Shown here: positions 58,155 through 64,000 of the stretch, in pieces | Numbering within the stretch: position 1 is the stretch's first letter | How the letters are laid out: each line of letters opens with the position of its first letter | From: Ambrosia x helenae | Lineage: Eukaryota; Streptophyta; Magnoliopsida; Asterales; Asteraceae | Reading direction: 5' to 3' | NCBI GenBank assembly: GCA_030844895.1 | Contig: CM061227.1 | Location: 112,513,603 to 112,577,602, forward strand | DNA: 64,000 bases | Notes under the pieces: generated by a model | Seen by the model: the letters and a program-made list of their open reading frames with translations, nothing else | Databases searched by the model: none | Told to the model about the DNA's origin: nothing | Position numbers and translations under genes: made by a program

Positions 58155-58425
58155 ATGTAACATCAGCTGATCATATTTCATTAAAAACAGTCAAACAGCC
58201 CACAAAACAGGGCGGCCACTAAACCTCTACAACCACATTTACATAATTACAAAATTACACCAACTATAACAAGATAAAGAACTTAATCTTGCTCTATTCT
58301 TGACTCACAGAAAGCCAAGCGACTTGACTTCACTTTTAATGTCTTCCATCCTGACCGTCTTGTTCTCGAATTTACGCTTGTTCCTCGCTCGCCAAATCCC
58401 CCATTTAAAGTTGAATCCATTTTAG
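58155..58425 (-). pseudogene. L1-type LINE 3' fragment
   Basis: On the minus strand a frame reads WGIWRARNKRKFENKTVRME then IKSEVKSLGF, the C-terminal pattern of plant L1 RT proteins, with a stop where W is expected before VKNRARL. A 3' UTR follows (GTTTTGTGGGCTGTTTGACTG). The 5' end is truncated. Confidence 0.65.
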
Positions 58426-60489
58426 TTAAATTTATATTTAAACCCAAGCAAATTCATTACTTTTTAAAAGAATTCACTGTCCTCGGAACATGTTGTGAGT
58501 CGCTATCTAACCCCGGCTGACATGTACGTTTTCAAGCCCAGTGCGATTATTTAAAGTTGTTCTACAAGACATTATAGTAAAAAAAATGACCTTATAATAA
58601 CAATTATATAATTTTCATTATTTTTTTTATATAAAAGACTTTTATTTTTTTTTTCATCGTGACATGTGGATTATAAAGGATGGGATGGATGATTGGAGAA
58701 AGATCTAAATTTATTTGCTTTTGTTATGTAACATATTAGTGCCTACCTAATCAAACCTTTAATTTCCATTAAGAGCTTGATGAGGTTATCGATGGCCTCC
58801 TCTTTTAACAATGGAAGGGTGCTGTTGGCAGCGCTACCAAACTGAGTTGGTAACCGGGGACATTACCTCACACCCCAAGCCTTAGTAAAACCAATAACAA
58901 CTTTTTTTAAACTATTATATAAAAGCCACGTTAAAATGTATAATGCTAGCTATAATACAAAATTACTATGCTTATTAAATTTAATATAAGTCACAACAAC
59001 ACATAATATATCAAAATTTATAAAAGTTGTAATGATAATTTAAATGATACCCTTAAAAGTACATTTTGAGTGATTCGTATAAATATTCGGACTTCCAAAT
59101 GGTTATGATAGTGTAATGATTATTTTATTTAAAAGGAACATTATTCTATTTTGGGCAACAGGAAAAAGGCTGATTATGGACTGTATATGTAGAGAAGACG
59201 ATTTGTTTAATCTGAGCATGTAACTTGTGACCTTTATCGGGGTTTGCTAAAGAAGATCAAAGAATATTTGCCCATTAGACATAAATAAATATATACCAAC
59301 TTTATTTTATAAATTAAAAGCAAATAAACACACAAAGGAATCTTTAGAATATTGGTCAGTTTACAGGCAGACAAAGCTTACAAGCATGTGGGTTCGTTCA
59401 CAAAAAAAAATAATCTTTCATAACCATAGAACAAGCTTTTATGTTTTTATATATTTTTGTTTTTGGGTTTAAGATTTACGGTTTGAATGCTCTAATTACG
59501 CTTGAAGATTTCCAAGCCAATTGTTAGAAACAACATTGTAAAAAACTTATATATACCCGCCAACCAAACACTTATCAACCAGACACTGAAATCTTGTATC
59601 CGATGTGTCGGAGAACTCCGTGTGCGAAAGAAAACCACTTTAAATTTGAAATTAAATAACAATTTACATGTTGGTAAAATAATAATAATAATAATAATCT
59701 TGAGTGTGTATGAGTATTTTTATCTTTACAGATATATTAAAACTAACAAATGTTCATAGATACAAATGTGTTTACACTGTGCTTGATATTTAATCAACCT
59801 GCAATTCTATATGATTTAACTCTTTTGCTTCAAGCTCTTTAGATTGAAATGGCCTTTTGAATTGATGTTGCAATTCAAATTAAGCAAGTCATTTGAGAGA
59901 TTCAAAAACATAGTTCGAGTGAGACAAAAACAAAGTTCGGGGGTTCTTTTTTACTTTGTGTCACTCTTGGTCCCTTGGACTCTTAGTCCCATTGCATGCT
60001 ACACCAAGCATGGACTTGTACAATTCTATTTCCTTTCCAATTTTATTGTCTCCTTTTTTACTAGTCCTTCTTACCTAGTTATTTGTATTTTGCCATGGTT
60101 AAATTTGTTTTTGACATATTTTTTTAACATTTTTTTTTCTTTTGTTTATTAGAAAATTGTGTCAACTAAGAAGATGTAGCCAACTTTGCCGCATCATCAT
60201 CTAAATGATGATGCGGCCAAGGACCTTGCCTAAGGTTTTTTATTTTTTATTTTTCTAAAACACAAGAGAAAGCACAATCTATCTAGGGTGTCAATTGTGT
60301 TGGATTATCGAGTTAGATTTGAAGAACACATTGACAATTCATATGGTTATTCATGTCAAGGACACCAAATCTAACTTGAACATATTTAAACCATATAACC
60401 CAAACATGATGCATTTAACCCATTCAATTAAATGAGTCGAACATACTTCTAAATTAATCAAAATCGGGTTGACATGTGATAACATGGTT
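58426..60489. other. Intergenic, nothing recognised
   Basis: A+T-rich. A short (AAT)n run lies at about 59677-59699. Open stretches at 59502-59759 and 59844-60152 show no recognisable protein pattern. Confidence 0.45.
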
Positions 60490-60503
60490 GCAAATAATAT
60501 GTG

Positions 60504-60518
60504 TGTATATATATATAT

Positions 60519-60559
<41 letters not shown>
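60504..60559. repeat. (TA)n microsatellite
   Basis: TA repeats with a single GG interruption at about 60520. Confidence 0.9.
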
Positions 60560-60560
<1 letters not shown>

Positions 60561-60805
60561 TAAAAAGCCAAAAAAAAAAGAAATTTAAAAGGGGTTTCGG
60601 ATGAAAATGGCAAAAAAAGAAGTATGTATGTAAAGTGACCAAAATAACCCTGACTTGACTGACTTTTCTTGACGGTGTTAAAGGGTTTGATGAAAATGAC
60701 AAAAAATGAGGAACCATAGTGATACAGATGAGAAAAAAAAACTATTTTGACTAAAGAGACATTTTTTACCAAACCTCAGGGACTAAATTAGCAATTAACT
60801 CTTCT

Positions 60806-61123
60806 TCTTTTTTTTTTGAACGGCCAACGAATCTATTTCCGAGCACTCTCGGGCACCCTTTTGGCGAATCAGGTACTCGAGAGTACCCGGGCCACCAATT
60901 GCCACCAATTCCCGGGAAAACCCGACCACTCACCCGACCGAAGGCACGACAGTGAAATAATCGGTAAAACCGGTCGGGATCAGGACTCGAACCCAAGCCA
61001 ATGGCTGGGTCATCCCTCATTTCCCCTCCACCAATGTCCTCCAAATGTAGCTAGTGGGAATTGAACCCAAGCCTCCCATAGGAAACTTTAGGCCCTCAAC
61101 CAACTGGGCTACAAGTGTTGGAG
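60806..61123 (-). repeat. tRNA-derived SINE with 16-bp target duplication
   Basis: Minus strand. TAGCCCAGTTGG (61100-61111) and GGGTTCAATTCCC (61056-61068) fit pol III boxes A and B, and the element ends in an A-tail. AGCAATTAACTCTTCT flanks it (60790-60805, 61124-61139). It is related to the SINE at 25363-25729 (shared GTCGTGCCTTC and GGGTTTTCCC phrases). Confidence 0.9.
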
Positions 61124-61139
61124 AGCAATTAACTCTTCT

Positions 61140-61907
61140 AATTTTAAACAACTTAACAAGTTAACTTGTTTGACTATAATAGAGCTGGAATATGACATGT
61201 TTATTAAACACGTTAGACCTGGCGGTACATAACACACTATCTTTGTTAAATGCGGTATTTTAATGAACACACAACCTTATAATTTTCATATTTTATTCTT
61301 GTCATGTTGTAGAGCATGTTAGGGGAGTCACCATCTCTAGTTCAATACAAGATCGCATCTCCTCTTTGATCATGCACGCTATATCGCATAGAAGTAATTG
61401 CAGAAATAGAAATTTATTTATGATGGGATGGAATTTAAAAGTTTAATTATTAGCCTAGCTAGAAACCAATTACACTTAAATATAGAAGTTGCAATTTATA
61501 TTGTAAAACTTACGCACACTTTTTATTATACAAAGGGGAGGAAGAGTGGACCTCATGTTGACCCCTGGCTTTGTCATGTCACTCGACAAACATATCTTCT
61601 TCTCCTTACCATGTTTGCCCTTTAGCTTCTTAGGTAAGTTTAGAGTAATAGACTGGAGAGGGTGCACTTTATGTTTGCCCTTTATCTTCTTAGGTCGTTA
61701 TCTTTCTATTTTACTGGATTCTTTTCATGGCAAATTAAAGACCAACATCTATTCTCAAGAGATTATTATTACATCATGTTTTTGAGGTAGGTACTTACCT
61801 TAATTATCTATTAATCCAAAATATGATTGTCATCTCATCACTTGCTTTCCAAGGTAATGGACTCATGGCCGATTTATGTGTTAGATGCCAAATTTATCCA
61901 ACGGGAA
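61140..61907. other. Intergenic with a short duplication
   Basis: ATGTTTGCCCTTTA(G/T)CTTCTTAGGT occurs at about 61610 and 61671. Nothing else was recognised. Confidence 0.5.
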
Positions 61908-62137
61908 TGAGAAGGAAACCCTAAATTTGTTTGATTGGTATTCAGAGAAGAAGTTTTTGTATATATTTCTTGATTATGGATACAAGACATTAGGACAAAT
62001 AAATAGAGAATACAAAACAAAACTAATATGGAAAATGAGTTGATTATGGTCCATCTTCCAACGGCTAGTTGAGTTGTGATAAATCTTTAAATATGGAAAA
62101 GATGGTGATTGGTTTTTTCCTTTTTTGTTTTCTAACA
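61908..62137 (-). repeat. Probable 3' LTR of the second copia element
   Basis: The plus-strand end TTTTCTAACA at 62137 adjoins a polypurine tract. The other end is placed at TGAGAAGG (61908) only because it starts TG; the partner LTR is outside the window, so that border is tentative. Confidence 0.5.
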
Positions 62138-62149
62138 CTCCCCCTCAAG
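62138..62149 (-). other. Polypurine tract of the second copia element
   Basis: Minus-strand CTTGAGGGGGAG precedes TGTTAGAAAAC, the LTR start. Confidence 0.75.
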
Positions 62150-64000
62150 TTAAGTAGTGGGGTCTCCGATACTTAACTTGCCAAGACACCGACTGAAGGT
62201 TTTTTCGTTAACAGCTTTTGTTAGTATATCTGCTAATTGGTCTTCTGAGCGAACAAATAGGAGCTCTATAATCTTTGCTTCAAGTTTTTCTTTGATAAAG
62301 TGTCTATCAACTTCTACATGCTTCGTTCGATCGTGTTGAACAGGATTCTCTGAAATTTGAATCGCAGCTTCATTGTCACACATAATAGTACTAGCTTCAG
62401 TTTGAGGAAATCCAATTTCAGTCAAAAGCTTGCGTATCCATAAAACTTCTGCTAGACCTCGTGCAATCCCTCGGAATTCAGCTTCAGCACTGGATAGGGC
62501 TACAACTTTTTGTTTCTTGCTTCTCCATGTAACCAAATTCCCACCGACCAAGGTAAAGTATCCCGATGTTGATCTTCGGTCTCCTTTGTCTCCTGCCCAG
62601 TCTGCATCCGTATATGCATGGATTCTTAGATGTTGGTTTGGTTGGAATAGAACTCCATGGCCTGCTGTCCTTTTAAGATACCTTACGATCCTCCATACTG
62701 CATCCATGTGAGCAACTTGAGGTTGATGCATAAACTGGCTAACCACTCCAACTGCATATGCAATGTCAGGGCGAGTGTGTGAAAGGTATATGAGTTTGCC
62801 CACTAATCGTTGATATCTCTCTTTGTCTGCCAATTCTGCTCCTTCTTCCATGTAGAGTTTCTGGTTAGTCATCATTGGAGTGTCTGCTGGTTTGCAGTCG
62901 ATCATCCCTGTCTCAGCTAGAAGATCAAGAACATACTTCTTTTGACATATAAAGATCCCTTGTTTAGACCTTAGTACTTCAATTCCAAGAAAGTATTTAA
63001 GTCTTCCCAAGTCCTTCATCTCGAATTCAGTAAACAAGTTTTCTTTTAACTTCTCCATCTCTTCTGTATCATTCCCTGTAATAATCATATCATCAACATA
63101 AATAATTAAACAAGTCACAAGTTTACCTCTTCGTTTAAGGAATAATGTATGATCGGAGTTGCTTTGTTTGAAGCCATATCCCTTCATTGCTAAGGTAAAT
63201 CTGCCGAACCAGGCTCGAGGGGATTGTTTAAGCCCATATAGGGTCTTCTTCAACCGACATACTTCCTTGGTTTTAAAGTCTTTTGCGAACCCAGGGGGGG
63301 CTTCCATGTAAACTTCTTCTTTCAATTCCCCATGTAGGAAGGCATTTTTAACATCAAATTGATGGAGAGGCCATCCTTTGTTTGCAGCAATAGAAAAAAG
63401 TACACGAATTGTGTCAATTTTTGCTACAGGGGAGAATGTCTCTGAATAGTCAATGCCGTATGTTTGGGTATAACCCTTAGCTACTAATCGAGCTTTATAT
63501 CTTTCGATGGTTCCATCTGGTTTGTGTTTGATTGTAAAGACCCATCGACAACCCACTGGTTTCTTTCCGGGAGGAAGAACACATTTTTCCCATGTATCAT
63601 TTTTAATAAGTGCCTCCATCTCTATATTCATAGCATCTTTCCAGTTTTCTGCGTTCAAGGCTTGTTCTACAGAGTTTGGAAGCTCTTCATTGTATATGGA
63701 AGTACTGAAAGCCTTGGCTTCGCTAGATAAGTTGCCATTGGCAATATTCACTACGGGGTATCTAGAGGACCTTGTTTCTTTTTCTGGAGAGTACCGTCTT
63801 GGTGGGACCCCTCTATTACTTCTTGGAGGTAATACATATCTTCCATCCTCCATAGTTTGTTCTCCTTGTATTGGTTCCCCCTGTTCTTCTTGTATAATCT
63901 GTTCGACTGCTATCTCATTATTGTCAGATGTGTTAGTATGAGATTCCATATTTTGAGTATCCTCATGTGTGCGTATGTGACTTACCTCGGAATTCGGAAC
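62150..64000 (-). CDS. Copia pol, RT and RNase H (partial, runs off the window)
   Basis: The frame is open from the window end (VPNSEVSHIRTHEDTQN precedes an internal Met at 63949) to the stop at 62150, so the true start lies upstream, out of view. After an acidic linker come RT motifs: NAENWKDAMNIEMEALIKND, CRWVFTIKHKPDGTIERYKA, GIDYSETFSPVAKI, FDVKNAFLHGEL and YVDD (63089-63100, IIYVDDMIITGND). Then RLKYFLGIEV, RPDIAYAVGVVSQFMHQP, and RNase H DADWAGDKGDRRSTSGYF, SKKQKVVALSSAEAEFRG and TKHVEVDRHFIKEKLE. No frameshift or stop is present over about 617 codons, suggesting a young, perhaps active, element. Gag, protease and integrase would lie beyond 64000. Confidence 0.95.
   Translation of the reverse strand, partial: VPNSEVSHIRTHEDTQNMESHTNTSDNNEIAVEQIIQEEQGEPIQGEQTMEDGRYVLPPRSNRGVPPRRYSPEKETRSSRYPVVNIANGNLSSEAKAFSTSIYNEELPNSVEQALNAENWKDAMNIEMEALIKNDTWEKCVLPPGKKPVGCRWVFTIKHKPDGTIERYKARLVAKGYTQTYGIDYSETFSPVAKIDTIRVLFSIAANKGWPLHQFDVKNAFLHGELKEEVYMEAPPGFAKDFKTKEVCRLKKTLYGLKQSPRAWFGRFTLAMKGYGFKQSNSDHTLFLKRRGKLVTCLIIYVDDMIITGNDTEEMEKLKENLFTEFEMKDLGRLKYFLGIEVLRSKQGIFICQKKYVLDLLAETGMIDCKPADTPMMTNQKLYMEEGAELADKERYQRLVGKLIYLSHTRPDIAYAVGVVSQFMHQPQVAHMDAVWRIVRYLKRTAGHGVLFQPNQHLRIHAYTDADWAGDKGDRRSTSGYFTLVGGNLVTWRSKKQKVVALSSAEAEFRGIARGLAEVLWIRKLLTEIGFPQTEASTIMCDNEAAIQISENPVQHDRTKHVEVDRHFIKEKLEAKIIELLFVRSEDQLADILTKAVNEKTFSRCLGKLSIGDPTT

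Noticed and set aside
59844..60152. 102-codon hydrophobic frame
   Set aside because: A+T-rich and T-rich codons give a hydrophobic product by chance; no conserved motif or promoter.
61428..61785. Short plus-strand frames near 61.5 kb
   Set aside because: They overlap one another around a local duplication and match nothing I recognise.
1..64000. A pararetrovirus, rRNA array, organellar insert or bacterial-type system
   Set aside because: No movement-protein, coat or rRNA sequence, no chloroplast or mitochondrial gene order, and no prokaryotic operon structure was seen.

Overview
This is plant nuclear DNA, A+T-rich and almost entirely made of transposable elements. The element families (Ty3/Tat, Ty3 chromovirus, Ty1/copia, ATHILA ORF-1, Helitrons, hAT, Mutator-like and Tourist MITEs, tRNA-derived SINEs) point to a eudicot. 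Asteraceae is my best guess, from remembered resemblance of the chromovirus gag and the non-LTR reverse transcriptase to copies in that family; nothing in the window proves it. Only one gene looks like an ordinary host gene: an intronless RHA2-type RING-H2 ubiquitin ligase at 30755-31267 (+).

Layout. 1-3787: the 5' side of a decayed Tat-type Ty3 element (LTR end, primer-binding site, gag, protease, partial RT), cut off by a 540-bp degenerate TTA microsatellite. 4424-5172 and 14775-15440: an ATHILA ORF-1-like two-exon gene split in exon 2 by a 9.6-kb chromovirus-derived insertion that reads LTR - internal - LTR - internal - partial LTR and is flanked by the 5-bp target duplication GGAAC. 15.6-16.8 kb: a two-exon gene-like fragment, a pair of GC-rich palindromes and a Helitron 3' end. 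17-19.7 kb: tandem repeats. 19.2-23.3 kb: a TTA-flanked element holding a frameshifted non-LTR retrotransposon with N-terminal zinc fingers, RT, a Cys/His knuckle and a C-terminal restriction-like endonuclease; a 5'-truncated second copy lies at 46.8-47.1 kb. 24-30.6 kb: SINEs, gene fragments, a 764-bp Helitron and a 696-bp hAT MITE ending about 100 bp upstream of the RING gene's TATA-like box. 33.9-35.3 kb: a Mutator-like element with long terminal inverted repeats. 35.9-42.6 kb: a 6.4-kb copia element with two LTRs that look identical, nested inside a SINE. 43.1-45.2 kb: a hAT MITE inside a Tourist-like MITE, then another hAT element. 49.0-56.3 kb: a 7.26-kb terminal-inverted-repeat element with 8-bp target duplications and paired subterminal palindromes. 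It contains an LTR remnant, a 640-bp fold-back, and a mosaic of short modules repeated many times in both orientations. 57.5-61.1 kb: a MITE in a (TA)n tract, a LINE 3' end and a SINE. 61.9-64.0 kb: the 3' half of a second copia element with an open pol frame running off the window.

The genes do not form a pathway; the organising principle is nested insertion. The least explained features are the palindrome-pair element family with its shuffled interior and the endonuclease-bearing non-LTR retrotransposon. Coordinates of element ends were read by eye from target duplications and terminal repeats; no alignment or database search was possible.
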